A stretch of 64,000 nucleotides of DNA from Amycolatopsis echigonensis (lineage in GTDB: Bacteria; Actinomycetota; Actinomycetes; Mycobacteriales; Pseudonocardiaceae): NCBI RefSeq assembly GCF_014174495.1, contig NZ_JACJHR010000011.1:79255-143254 (forward strand), written 5' to 3'. How positions within the stretch are numbered: position 1 is the first letter of the stretch; every line of letters begins with the position of its first letter. A program made the translations under genes and the position numbers. Shown one piece after another: positions 25,461-34,812 of this stretch. A model generated the notes under the pieces. The model was not told the origin of the DNA. It did no database searches and saw nothing but the letters and a program-made list of their open reading frames with translations.

Positions 25461-25610
25461 ATGAACGAAGAGATCTTGGAGCCGGCGACGACCGAGCTGA
25501 CGATCGAGCAGCTGTCGGACGCGCAGGCGGGCAGCTTCTGCCTCGGCAGCGTGGGCACCGCGGGGTGCCCGAGCTCGGCGGGCACGGTCGGCACCGCGAG
25601 CTCGAGCTGA
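25461..25610 (+). CDS. RiPP precursor peptide 4
   Basis: 49 aa with AGGGAGAA upstream. Leader ends TTELTIEQLSDAQAG (residue 24); core begins SFCLGSVGTAGCPSSAGTVG and ends TASSS. It is closest to precursor 3, sharing spacing of Cys, GCPSSAG and the Ser-rich tail, which points to gene duplication. Twelve Ser/Thr/Cys occur in 25 core residues. Confidence 0.88.
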   Translation: MNEEILEPATTELTIEQLSDAQAGSFCLGSVGTAGCPSSAGTVGTASSS

Positions 25611-25659
25611 CAATCCCCTGCCCCATCCGCGGCGAAACGAATTTCGAAGGGAGGTTGCC

Positions 25660-25803
25660 ATGGAGAACGCTACCACGCAGGCCCCGCAGGCCGAGGAGCT
25701 CGTGATCGAGGAACTCACCGAGGCCGGAGCCAGCAATTGTTTCGGAACGGCGGGCAGCATCGGCTGCCCGGTGTGCTTCGGCACCTACGGCTGCGCCACC
25801 TGA
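25660..25803 (+). CDS. RiPP precursor peptide 5
   Basis: 47 aa with AAGGGAGG upstream. Leader ends AEELVIEELTEAGA (residue 24); core begins SNCFGTAGSIGCPVCFGTYG and ends CAT. It is the most Cys-rich core (four Cys), so potentially the most thiazole-rich product. The GCPxx-GT motif is conserved while Ser-Ser is replaced by VC. It is followed by the hairpin at 25836-25882 before the enzyme genes. Confidence 0.88.
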   Translation: MENATTQAPQAEELVIEELTEAGASNCFGTAGSIGCPVCFGTYGCAT

Positions 25804-25835
25804 TCCAGGCGCGTTAGCCGATATTCCACACACCC

Positions 25836-25882
25836 GTGGTCGCCGCCGAATGATGAATCTTTTTATAGCCGGCGGCGACCAC
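25836..25882 (+). terminator. Hairpin between precursor and enzyme genes (attenuator candidate)
   Basis: GTGGTCGCCGCCG (25836-25848) and CGGCGGCGACCAC (25870-25882) are exact reverse complements, 13 bp each, with a 21-nt AU-rich loop including CTTTTTAT. No U-tract follows the stem, so it is either a partial terminator or a 3'-protecting processing structure. Between precursors and modifying enzymes it would raise the precursor-to-enzyme transcript ratio. The next gene starts 39 bp downstream. Confidence 0.65.
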
Positions 25883-25921
25883 GCGGTGCGGATGAACACG
25901 TGCCGAGAAAGGAACTGGGGG

Positions 25922-27163
25922 ATGGCAGAAATCGTCCAGCGGCTGTGGCGGCACTTCGCCCGTCAGGAGCCGTTCGGCAAAGACGCTCCGGGCTTCTTCG
26001 CGGAGCTCGCGGAACGCGCACCGGTGGTGCGGTTCGACGGGATGTGGGTCATTTCCGGCTACGACCTGGTGACCCGGCTCTGCACCCACCCCGGCTTCCC
26101 GATGGCGGCTCCGGTGTTCCAGGAGGACGTCCGCCGGGATAACCCACAGTTTGTTCGCTTCTTCAGCGGCACCATGTCGGTGCGCGCCGCCGAGGAGCAC
26201 CAGCGGCTACGAAGCGTGCTCACCGGAGCTTTTTCCGGCCGCCGGCTGGCCGCGCTGCGCGGCCGGATCGACGAGGTGGTGGCCGAGTTGCTGGCCGAAC
26301 CCCTCCGGCGCGGCGAGGCCGAGTTCGTGGCCGACATCGCGACGCCGCTGCCCGCGCGGGTCACCGCCGTGCTGCTCGGCATCCCTCCGGCCGACCGTGA
26401 CCTGGTCACCGCGAGGGCGACCGGCATGATGAACCAGCTGGCCGCCGGTTTTCTCGCCGAAGCGCATCCCGAGGCCGGTCCGCCGATCACCGCCGCGGAG
26501 TTCGCCGAGCTGCGCGAGTACGTCGCCGGCCAGCTCGCCCGGCGCCGCGCGGAACCGGCCGACGACCTGATCGGGCACCTTGCCCAGGCGCAGCAGGACG
26601 GCAAGCTCTCCGCCGACGAAGCCGTCGACATGGTGCTCCTGCTGTTCATGACCGGCCTCGACACGGTGACCGCCGCGCTCGCCAACACGCTCGTCGTCCT
26701 GTCCGAGCGCCCGGAGATCGCCGCGGCGCTGGCCGCCGACGAGCAGCGCGCCGACCGCGTGTTCGCCGAGGCGATCCGGCTGCGCACGCCGGTCGCGTTC
26801 GGCTCGCGCCAGGTCACGCACGACCTGTCCGTCGGCACCCTGGACTTCAAGGCGGGCGACACCGTCATCCTGGCTTTCGCCGCCGCCAACCTCGACCCGC
26901 GCAAGTTCGCCGAGCCGCTGGAGTTCCGGTGGGATCGGCCGATCACCGGCAACGTCGCGTTCGGCCACGGCAGCTACTACTGCCTTGGCAGCGCGCTGGC
27001 CGCGATGACCGCGCAGTCGCTGCTTCAGGCGGTGCACCACCGGCTGCCGACCCCGAGCCGTCCGCTCGCCGAACTGCCGTGGCGGCAGTCGCTGGCCTTT
27101 CCGACCCCGCGCGTGCTGCCGGTGACCTTCGCCCCGGCGCTCGCGGAAAGCGGTGCGCGGTGA
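25922..27163 (+). CDS. Cytochrome P450 of the RiPP cluster
   Basis: 413 aa from ATG 25922 (after AAAGGAACTGGGGG). The heme-ligand Cys354 lies in FGHGSYYCLGSALA; the usual His two before Cys is Tyr here. The I-helix motif is LLLFMTGLDTVTAALA and the K-helix ExxR is EAIR. Soluble bacterial class needing ferredoxin partners, none of which is encoded nearby. It overlaps the C39-ABC gene by 4 bp (GTGA), so it belongs to the biosynthetic operon. It presumably hydroxylates, epoxidises or crosslinks the peptide; the site is unknown. Confidence 0.93.
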   Translation: MAEIVQRLWRHFARQEPFGKDAPGFFAELAERAPVVRFDGMWVISGYDLVTRLCTHPGFPMAAPVFQEDVRRDNPQFVRFFSGTMSVRAAEEHQRLRSVLTGAFSGRRLAALRGRIDEVVAELLAEPLRRGEAEFVADIATPLPARVTAVLLGIPPADRDLVTARATGMMNQLAAGFLAEAHPEAGPPITAAEFAELREYVAGQLARRRAEPADDLIGHLAQAQQDGKLSADEAVDMVLLLFMTGLDTVTAALANTLVVLSERPEIAAALAADEQRADRVFAEAIRLRTPVAFGSRQVTHDLSVGTLDFKAGDTVILAFAAANLDPRKFAEPLEFRWDRPITGNVAFGHGSYYCLGSALAAMTAQSLLQAVHHRLPTPSRPLAELPWRQSLAFPTPRVLPVTFAPALAESGAR

Positions 27164-29283
27164 GCACCCGCTTCCGCTCCCGCGCGGGCGCCGAGTTCCG
27201 CCAGGTCGAGGAATCCGACTGCGGCGCGGCCTGCCTCGGGATCCTGCTCGCCGGTTTCGGCAAGCACCTCACCTGGCCGGAGCTTTCGCAAGCGTGCGGC
27301 GGCGGACGGGACGGGATCAGCGCCGCGACGCTCGCCCGGCGCGGGCAGCAGTTCGGGCTCACCGTGAGCGCCAAGCGCGTCCGGCTGTCCGGAGCCGAAG
27401 CTGACCTCGCCACCTTGCGCGGACTCGCCGCGCCCGGGGTGGTGTTCGTCGACAACCGGCACTTCGCGGTGCTGGAGCGAGTCGGCCGGAAGGGCCGCGT
27501 GCGGCTGCACGACCCGGCGGCGGGCAGGCTGACACTGTCGCTGGCCGAGTTCCGCACCCGGTTTTCCGGGCTGTACCTGGGTTTCCGGCCCGGTGCCGGG
27601 TTCACGCGCGGTGGCGCGCCGCAGCGGGTGCTGCCGCGCGCGATGCGCTGGCTCGGCGCGGGACTGCCCGCGGTCGTCGGCGCGGTGACCGCGGGCGTGT
27701 TCACCGCCGCGCTGACGGTCACGGCCGCGTTGCTCGCCTGGTCGTTGGTCACCGCGACCGCCGGGCCGAGTGCGCAGTGGCTTCTGACCGCCACCGCAGT
27801 CGGCGTCGCACTGGCGGGCTGGGCGCAGCAACGCTTGCTTTCGGCAGCGCTCCTGCGCACGTCCCTCACGCGGTCGAGCGAACTCGTCGGGCATCTGCTG
27901 CGCTTGCCCGGCAGCTACTTCCACCGCCGGTTCACCGGCGGCGTCGCGGCGCGGGTACAGATCGCCGACACTATCGCGCAGCAGCTCACCACGGTGGTGC
28001 TCCCGGTCGCGGTGAACGCCGCCGCGGTGCTCGGACTGCTCGTCGTGCTGACCGTGCTCGCCCCTGCGGCCGCCGCGGTCCTGCTCGGCAGCACGCTGAT
28101 CACCGCCCTGTTCCTGCGCCTCGGCCGCCGGTCCGGCACCGAACGGCAGTCGACGCTCATGGTCGAGCAGTCGGCGCGCGACGGGCTTTCGCTCAACGTG
28201 CTCTCCGCGATCGACACGGTGAAGGCCGAAGGCAGCGGACGGCAAGCGTTCGCGCGCTGGTCCGCGGCGCAGCGGAAAGTGCTTACCGCGCAACGGAAAG
28301 TCGCGCTGGGCGAGCACAGCTTCGGGCTCGGCGTCACGGCACTGCACGCCGTCGGGTACGCCGTCTGCCTCGCGCTGACCGCACTGGTCGCGCCCAGCGA
28401 AGTCATCACCGTGGCCGTGCTGGCCGGAGTGTGGCAGCTGCACGCGGGCGGGCTGGTCACCGGACTGCACCGCATCGGCGGCCTGCGCAGCAGCTTCGCC
28501 GCGTACGACGACGTGGCGGGCGCCGAGACCGATCCGTCCGATGTGGACACACCCGTCGCCGTGGGCCCGGGCCGCGTCACCGTGCGCGGCCTGCGCTACG
28601 GCTACGACACCAACGCCGAACCGCTGCTGGTCTCGCTGGATCTCGACGTGCCGCCCGGCGGTCGCATGACCTTGGTGGGCCCGAGCGGCTGTGGCAAGTC
28701 GACATTGGCGAAGGTGCTGGCCGGACTCGTGCGGCCGTGGTCGGGCGTGGCGCTGGTCGACGGGAAGCGCACCGCGGACCTTCCGCCTTCGGTGCGGCCG
28801 TCGCTGGTCGGGTACGTGCCGCAGCGGCCCGCGTTCTTCGAGGGCACCGTGCGGGAAAACCTGGAGCTGGGCACGCGGCTGCCGGACGACGCGATCGCCG
28901 CCGCCCTCGCCGACGCCCAGCTCACCGAAACGATCGCCCTGCGCGGCGGCGTCGACGGAGCTACGGTGAGCCAGCAGGCCCGCAACTTCTCCGGCGGCGA
29001 GCGGCAACGGCTCGCGCTGGCCCGCGCGCTCGCCCGCAACCCGCGCGTCCTCGTACTCGACGAAGCGACGAGCGCGGTCGAAACAGCTCTCGCCGGACGG
29101 ATCGACGCGGCGCTGCGGGCCCGTGGCACCACGACGATCGTGGTGGCGCACCGGCTTTCCGAAGTCCGCGCCGACGACACCGTCGTGCTGCTGGACCGCG
29201 GGAAGGTGCGTGTCTACGGGACGCACGAAGACCTCGTCGCACACGCCCGCGGGTATCGCGACTTCGCGGAGGTGGCCGGATGA
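27160..29283 (+). CDS. C39-peptidase ABC transporter (leader removal and export)
   Basis: 707 aa from GTG 27160. The N-terminal C39 domain has oxyanion Gln15 and catalytic Cys21 (QVEESDCGAACLG), His101 (VDNRHFAVLE) and Asp118 (LHDPAAG), so it looks active. Then come five or six membrane helices and the ATPase: Walker A GPSGCGKST, signature NFSGGERQR, Walker B VLVLDEATSA. It should cut precursors at the AG/GA site and export cores. Together with the next gene it resembles the paired NHLM-type transporter set. ATGA overlap with the following gene. Confidence 0.93.
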   Translation: MSTRFRSRAGAEFRQVEESDCGAACLGILLAGFGKHLTWPELSQACGGGRDGISAATLARRGQQFGLTVSAKRVRLSGAEADLATLRGLAAPGVVFVDNRHFAVLERVGRKGRVRLHDPAAGRLTLSLAEFRTRFSGLYLGFRPGAGFTRGGAPQRVLPRAMRWLGAGLPAVVGAVTAGVFTAALTVTAALLAWSLVTATAGPSAQWLLTATAVGVALAGWAQQRLLSAALLRTSLTRSSELVGHLLRLPGSYFHRRFTGGVAARVQIADTIAQQLTTVVLPVAVNAAAVLGLLVVLTVLAPAAAAVLLGSTLITALFLRLGRRSGTERQSTLMVEQSARDGLSLNVLSAIDTVKAEGSGRQAFARWSAAQRKVLTAQRKVALGEHSFGLGVTALHAVGYAVCLALTALVAPSEVITVAVLAGVWQLHAGGLVTGLHRIGGLRSSFAAYDDVAGAETDPSDVDTPVAVGPGRVTVRGLRYGYDTNAEPLLVSLDLDVPPGGRMTLVGPSGCGKSTLAKVLAGLVRPWSGVALVDGKRTADLPPSVRPSLVGYVPQRPAFFEGTVRENLELGTRLPDDAIAAALADAQLTETIALRGGVDGATVSQQARNFSGGERQRLALARALARNPRVLVLDEATSAVETALAGRIDAALRARGTTTIVVAHRLSEVRADDTVVLLDRGKVRVYGTHEDLVAHARGYRDFAEVAG

Positions 29284-30995
29284 CCACGCTGCCGCCCGAA
29301 GGAATGACCGGACGCGGACTGCTGTCGTTCGCACTGGCCGGCGAACGGGTCCGGCTGGCGATCACGGCCGTGCTCGGCCTGCTGGCGACGGTCTTCGGAT
29401 TCGTCGTGCCGCTGGCGGGCATGGTGCTGGCCATCGCGATCGCCGCGGCGAACCACGATGCCGTGCCGTACGCCGCCGGAGCGCTCGCCGGGCTGCTCGC
29501 CTTGCAGCTGCTGACCACCGCGGTGGTCGAACGCGGTCTGCTGACCCTCACCGACCGGGCTCAGGACCGGCTCGAATCCGCGCTGTGGCATCGGCTGCTG
29601 AGCCTGCCCTCGGCGTTCTTCCGCCAGTACCCGCTGCGCCGGTTGATGGGCTTCGCCGGCGGCGTCGGCCAGCTGCGCGGACTCCTCGGCAGCGGGGGCC
29701 TGACCGCCGCGCTGCACGCGGTGTTCGCACTCGTCGCGGTCGCGTTGCTGGCCTTGCTCGACCCGTGGCTCGCGGTCGCCGCCACCGGGATGTTCGGGCT
29801 GGTGCTCGGCGCGATGCTGTGGCTTTCCGTGCGCCAGCAACGGCACGACACCGACGTGCTGGCCGCGGTCGACGACGTGCAGGCCGCGGTCTATCCGGCG
29901 ATGCTCGGCATCGACGACGTGCGGGCGTTCGGCGCGCAGTCCTATGTGGTCAGTCGCTGGCGCGAGGCGTTCACGGCGCAGAAACGGTCGGACGACAAGG
30001 GGTTGCGGTACTCGGAGATCGCGAGCGCACTGGCCGTGGCGTGCTATCCGGCATTGCTCGCTGTACTGCTGCCGATGACCGCCGGGCTCGGGTTCACCGC
30101 GCAGTGGACCGTGGTCATGGTCGCGATGACGCTCAACCTCACCGCCGCGCGGCTGCAGGGCGCGCTGGTCGGCCTGTTCTCGATCGGCCCGGTGCACGCG
30201 CGGCTCGCGCCGGTGCTCACGACGCGTCCGGAAACGCCGCCGGACCCGGTTCCGCTCCCCCGCGCTCGCGGCGCGGTGGTGCTCGACGGCGTGAGCTTCC
30301 GCTATCCCGGCCAGACCCGTGACCTGCTGCAGGACATTTCCCTGCGCATCGAACCGGGCGAATTCGTCGCGCTGGTCGGCGCGTCCGGCGCGGGCAAGTC
30401 GACCCTGCTCCGGCTGCTGCTCGGCCTCGACCACGCCGACCGCGGCCGGGTGCTGGTGGACGGCGTGGACGTCCGCCATTGCGACGTCGACGAGCTGCGG
30501 ACGCGGATCGGCTACGTCGCACAGGACGCCACGCTCATGCGCGGCACCCTCGCCGAGGTGATCTGCGGGGCGGCCGGCGAGACGGACCTGCGCCTGGCCT
30601 GGCAGGCGGCGGAATCGGCACAGCTCGCCGACGTGGTCCGCGCGCTGCCGATGGGCCTGCACACTCAGGTCACCGACGGCGAGAGCGGGCTGTCCGGCGG
30701 CCAGGTGCAACGACTGCTGCTGGCCCGCGCGCTGGCCAAACGCCCGTCCGTGCTGCTGCTCGACGAAGCGACCAGCGCGCTCGACGCCGCCGCGCAGGAA
30801 CTCGTGCGGCGCGCGGTGGACGACTTGCGGCTGACCCGGGTGGTGGTGGCCCATCGGCTCTCCACCATCCGCTCGGCCGACCGGATCGCCGTGCTGGAGC
30901 ACGGCCGCATCGCCACCCTCGGCACGTTCGCCGAGGTGGCCGGCCGTTCGGAGGCTTTCGCCCGGCTGGTGGGCACCGCCCGCCGGCTCGACTGA
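29280..30995 (+). CDS. Second ABC transporter, fused membrane and ATPase domains
   Basis: 571 aa from ATG 29280. Six-helix exporter domain (residues about 20-320), then ATPase with Walker A GASGAGKST, signature LSGGQVQR, Walker B VLLLDEATSALD and H-loop VVAHRLS. No peptidase domain. It probably heterodimerises with the C39 transporter or exports a separate product. Followed by YcaO after 11 bp. Confidence 0.92.
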   Translation: MTTLPPEGMTGRGLLSFALAGERVRLAITAVLGLLATVFGFVVPLAGMVLAIAIAAANHDAVPYAAGALAGLLALQLLTTAVVERGLLTLTDRAQDRLESALWHRLLSLPSAFFRQYPLRRLMGFAGGVGQLRGLLGSGGLTAALHAVFALVAVALLALLDPWLAVAATGMFGLVLGAMLWLSVRQQRHDTDVLAAVDDVQAAVYPAMLGIDDVRAFGAQSYVVSRWREAFTAQKRSDDKGLRYSEIASALAVACYPALLAVLLPMTAGLGFTAQWTVVMVAMTLNLTAARLQGALVGLFSIGPVHARLAPVLTTRPETPPDPVPLPRARGAVVLDGVSFRYPGQTRDLLQDISLRIEPGEFVALVGASGAGKSTLLRLLLGLDHADRGRVLVDGVDVRHCDVDELRTRIGYVAQDATLMRGTLAEVICGAAGETDLRLAWQAAESAQLADVVRALPMGLHTQVTDGESGLSGGQVQRLLLARALAKRPSVLLLDEATSALDAAAQELVRRAVDDLRLTRVVVAHRLSTIRSADRIAVLEHGRIATLGTFAEVAGRSEAFARLVGTARRLD

Positions 30996-31006
30996 GGGGA
31001 ACAACC

Positions 31007-33331
31007 ATGACGAAAAGCATCAACCGGGTCACGAGGTTCAACCGGTCGCTGCGGGTGCTGACGGTGCCCGGCGACGCGGTGTACCTCACCAGTGAGCGGA
31101 CCACGCAGACGCGGCTGGCCGGCACGCTGGTCGAGCGGCTGGCGCCGCTGCTGGCCGACGGGCAGCTGAGCCGCGACGACATCAAGGCCGCGCTCGCCGA
31201 GGCCGACCCCGCGCGCATCGACGTCGCGCTGGACCGGCTGGGCCGCAGCGGCTACGTCGTCGAGGTCGACCCCGAGGTCGACCCGCGCGTCGGCGGCTAC
31301 TGGGAAGCGTCCGGTGTGGACGGGGACGACGCGGTGCGCCGGCTTGCCGCGGCGAACGTGCGCGTGCTGACCGCGGGCGAGGTCGACGCCGCCGGGTTCA
31401 CCGAGGCGTTGCGGGCGCTCGGCACCAACGTGACCAGCGAGCCCGGCGGGTTCACCGTCGTGCTCACCGACGACTACCTGCGCCCGGAACTCGCCGAATG
31501 GGGCAAGCAGTTCCACGAGGCCGGGATGCCGTGGCTTCCGGTGAAGCCGGTCGGCAGCATGATCTGGGTCGGCCCGGTTTTCGAACCCGAGGTCACCGGC
31601 TGCTACGAATGCCTGCGGGTGCGGCTGTCCAACAAGAACGTCCTCGCCTCCTACCTGCGCCAGCGCGGCGTGCTCGACAGCCCCGCACTGGTCAACTCGG
31701 TGACCGGCACCCCGGTCACCCAGGACCTGGCGCACCGGCTCGCCGCGCTGCACGTGGGCAAATGGCTCACCGGGGCGTTCGCCGCGGGACGCGCGGCGAT
31801 GCCGCAGCCGCCGGGCGGGGTCGCCGCGGAATACGGCACGCCGTGGCAGGCCGAGGTCATCACGCTCGACACGATCAGCCTCACCCAGGAGCACCACCCG
31901 TTCCAGCGGCGTCCGCAGTGCCCGCTGTGCGGTGAGCCGGACCTGCAGGCGCGCCGCCAGGAAACGCCCGTGCGGATCGAGTCGCGCCCACGGATGGCAA
32001 GCAGCGACGGCGGATACCGCTCGCGTCCGCCGGAGCAGTTCGTCGCCCGGTACGAGCACCTGATCAGCCCGGTCACCGGACCGATCAGCAACCTCGTGAA
32101 GGTGCCGCTGGAGGTCGAGGGCCTGCACACCTACACCGCGGGCCAGAACTTCGCGATCCCGATGGCGAACGCCAACGACCTGCGGGCGGGGCTGCGCAGT
32201 TGCAGCGCGGGCAAGGGAATGAGCGACGCGCAGGCCAAGGCGTCCGCGCTGGGCGAGGCCATCGAGCGTTACTCCGGCCTGTTCCACGGCGACGAAGCCC
32301 GCCGCACCGCGCGCTACACCGATCTGGATCCGGCCGAGGTGATCCACCCCAACGCGGTGCACCTGTACAGCGAAGCGCAGTTCCGCGACCGGGCCGAATG
32401 GAACGCGCGCCCGTCGCACTTCCACTGGGTCGCCGACGACCTCGACCCGCACGCCGAGGTCGAATGGTCGCCGGTGTGGTCGCTGACCGAGCAGCGCACC
32501 AAGCTGTTCCCCACCTCCGGGCTCTACTTCGCTTACCACCACCCGGAAAACCGGTACCAGGCCGGAGCGAACTCCAACGGCTGCGCCGCGGGCACCAGCC
32601 TCGAGGACGCGGTGCTGCAGGGCTTCATGGAACTCGTCGAACGCGACACGGTCGCGATGTGGTGGTACCACCGGCTGCGCCGCCCGGCCATCGATCTGTC
32701 CACTTTCGACGTTCCCTACTTCGCCGAATGGCAGCAGCGCTACGACGCTCTCGAACGCGACACCTGGGTGCTGGACCTGACCAACGACCTCGGCATCCCG
32801 TCGGTGGCCGCGGTTTCGGTCCGCCGCGACAAGCCCGCGCAGGACATCCTGTTCGCCCTCGGCGCCCACTTCGACGTGGAGGTGGCGATCGGGCGGGCGC
32901 TCTCGGAGATGAACCAGTTCCTGCCCGCGGTGATCGGCATGAAGGCCGACGGTTCGGGCACTTACGCCTACAACGACCCCGACCAGCTGCACTGGTGGCG
33001 CACCGCGACCACCGAGAACCAGCCGTACGTGCTCCCGGCCGAAGGCCCGCGGCGCACCAAGGCCGACTTCGCCCGCTACGAAAGCTCCGATGTCCGCGAC
33101 GACGTGCTGCGCGCCGAGCGGATTGTCGCGGAGCACGGCATGGAAATGCTGGTGCTGGACCAGACTCGCGTCGACATCGGCCTGCCGGTGGTGCGGGTGC
33201 TGGTGCCCGGGATGCGGCACTTCTGGCCCCGCTTCGCGCCCGGCCGGCTGTACGACGTGCCGCTGGAGCTGGGCTGGATCGACCGCAAGCCGTCCGAAGC
33301 CGACCTCAACCCGATTGCGATGTTCCTATGA
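31007..33331 (+). CDS. Fused azoline cyclodehydratase (ThiF-like plus YcaO)
   Basis: 774 aa from ATG 31007 (GGGGAACA upstream). The N-terminal half is the E1/Ocin-ThiF-like leader-binding part with a zinc tetrad Cys199/202 (CYECL) and Cys305/308 (CPLCGE). The YcaO domain follows from about residue 345, with the ATP site RSCSAGKGMSDAQAKASALG and EAIERYSG, and EDAVLQGFMELVERDTVAMW. It ends LNPIAMFL, not the PxPxP seen in many YcaO cyclodehydratases. It should convert Cys/Ser/Thr in the cores to azolines. ATGA overlap with the dehydrogenase gene. Confidence 0.93.
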   Translation: MTKSINRVTRFNRSLRVLTVPGDAVYLTSERTTQTRLAGTLVERLAPLLADGQLSRDDIKAALAEADPARIDVALDRLGRSGYVVEVDPEVDPRVGGYWEASGVDGDDAVRRLAAANVRVLTAGEVDAAGFTEALRALGTNVTSEPGGFTVVLTDDYLRPELAEWGKQFHEAGMPWLPVKPVGSMIWVGPVFEPEVTGCYECLRVRLSNKNVLASYLRQRGVLDSPALVNSVTGTPVTQDLAHRLAALHVGKWLTGAFAAGRAAMPQPPGGVAAEYGTPWQAEVITLDTISLTQEHHPFQRRPQCPLCGEPDLQARRQETPVRIESRPRMASSDGGYRSRPPEQFVARYEHLISPVTGPISNLVKVPLEVEGLHTYTAGQNFAIPMANANDLRAGLRSCSAGKGMSDAQAKASALGEAIERYSGLFHGDEARRTARYTDLDPAEVIHPNAVHLYSEAQFRDRAEWNARPSHFHWVADDLDPHAEVEWSPVWSLTEQRTKLFPTSGLYFAYHHPENRYQAGANSNGCAAGTSLEDAVLQGFMELVERDTVAMWWYHRLRRPAIDLSTFDVPYFAEWQQRYDALERDTWVLDLTNDLGIPSVAAVSVRRDKPAQDILFALGAHFDVEVAIGRALSEMNQFLPAVIGMKADGSGTYAYNDPDQLHWWRTATTENQPYVLPAEGPRRTKADFARYESSDVRDDVLRAERIVAEHGMEMLVLDQTRVDIGLPVVRVLVPGMRHFWPRFAPGRLYDVPLELGWIDRKPSEADLNPIAMFL

Positions 33332-34812
33332 CCACGCTCGAACGCACCGCCGAAGCCGTCGTCACCTTCCGCCGCGACATTTCCTTGCTGCACAAGGACG
33401 ACCAGGTCCTGCTCGGGCTCGCCGACCGCGCGGGCTACCGGCTCAAGGGCGTCGGCGCGCCGATGCTCGAAGCACTCGAGCAGGTCCGCGCCGGGTTGCA
33501 CACCGAAGAGGAACTGGTCGCCGAGCACCCGAACTCGCCGGTCGCCGCCGTGCTGGCCAAGGTGGAACCGTTCCTCGCCGCCGGTTTCCGGCTGCGCGGC
33601 GAGCGCGTGGCCGTGCTGGAACGCACCGGCGTGACGCCGCTGCGGCCCGAACTGCCCGAGATCGCCGGCGGGTGGCTGCGCCTCGGCAAGTTCAGCCTGC
33701 TGCGCCGCCGCGGCGGTGAGCTGGTGATCGAATCGCCGATCGGGAAGTATCGTGCGGTGCTGCTCGACGCGGCGCTCGCCGGGGCCGTGGCCGCGCTCGC
33801 CGTCGCGCGGCCGGTGTCCGAACTGGACGCGGAATGGCATCCCGTGCTGGCCGCGCTGGCTGGTGCCGGTTTCCTCGACCTCGGAACGGACGGCGAGTTT
33901 CCCGCGGACCAGGACGACGTGCTGCGCCAATGGGACGTGCACGACCTGTACTTCCACAGCCGCAGCCGGATCGGGCGCACCGACGAGGCGTTCGGCGGCC
34001 GGTTCCCTTACGTGGGACAGATCGAGCCGCTGCCCGCGGTGAAGCCCGCCCCGGAGGGCCCGGCGATCACGTTGTACCGCCCCGAGTTCGACGTCGTGCG
34101 CTCGGCCGATCCGGGCCTGCAGGAGGCCATCGAGGCGCGCCAGTCCATCCGGACGTACGGCGAGAAGCCGATCACCGCGCAGCAGCTGGGCGAGTTCCTG
34201 TACCGCACCGCGCGGGTGCGCGGCACGTACGGGCCGCGGCCGGAGGCGCGCATGCCGTACGAGGGTTCGAGCCGTCCGTACCCGTGCGGAGGCGCGGGCT
34301 ACGAACTGGAGCTGTACCTGACCGTGCGCCGGTGCGACGGGCTGGAGCCGGGCATCTACCACTACGACGCGGGCGAGCACGTGCTGCGGCTGGTCAACGC
34401 CGACGAGGCCGTACGGGAGGAACTGCTGTCCGTCGCGACGCTGTCGACCGGCGGCCAGGCCGTGCCGGACGTGCTGGTGACCATGACGTCCCGCTTCCAG
34501 CGGCTCTCGTGGAAGTACCAGTCGATCGCCTACGCCGTGACCCTCAAGCACGCCGGCGCGCTGTACCAGACGATGTACCTGGTGGCGACCGCGATGGGGC
34601 TGGCCGGCTGCGGGCTGGGCAGCGGGGACGCCGACGCGTCGGCCCGCGCGTTCAAGCTCGACTACCTGCGGGAGTCCTCGGTCGGCGAGTTCATCCTCGG
34701 CAGCGCCCCTGCGGAACTGCCGGCGCCGGTGAGCGGGGACGGCGCGCTCGACTGGCGCGCGGGCAACGACCCGGGCTGGCAGGCCGAGGCCCTGGCCGCG
34801 CGTAGGCGGTGA
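33328..34812 (+). CDS. SagB-type azoline dehydrogenase (FMN)
   Basis: 494 aa from ATG 33328. The N-terminal third is a leader-binding or scaffold part. The nitroreductase-like domain starts at about residue 265 (AIEARQSIRTYGEKPI), with LELYLTVRRCDGLEPGIYHY and the SagB Lys-Tyr pair at 396-397 (RLSWKYQSIAYAV), then GALYQTMYLVATAMGLAGCG. Expected to oxidise azolines to azoles using FMN. It overlaps both neighbours by 4 bp. Confidence 0.93.
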   Translation: MTTLERTAEAVVTFRRDISLLHKDDQVLLGLADRAGYRLKGVGAPMLEALEQVRAGLHTEEELVAEHPNSPVAAVLAKVEPFLAAGFRLRGERVAVLERTGVTPLRPELPEIAGGWLRLGKFSLLRRRGGELVIESPIGKYRAVLLDAALAGAVAALAVARPVSELDAEWHPVLAALAGAGFLDLGTDGEFPADQDDVLRQWDVHDLYFHSRSRIGRTDEAFGGRFPYVGQIEPLPAVKPAPEGPAITLYRPEFDVVRSADPGLQEAIEARQSIRTYGEKPITAQQLGEFLYRTARVRGTYGPRPEARMPYEGSSRPYPCGGAGYELELYLTVRRCDGLEPGIYHYDAGEHVLRLVNADEAVREELLSVATLSTGGQAVPDVLVTMTSRFQRLSWKYQSIAYAVTLKHAGALYQTMYLVATAMGLAGCGLGSGDADASARAFKLDYLRESSVGEFILGSAPAELPAPVSGDGALDWRAGNDPGWQAEALAARRR

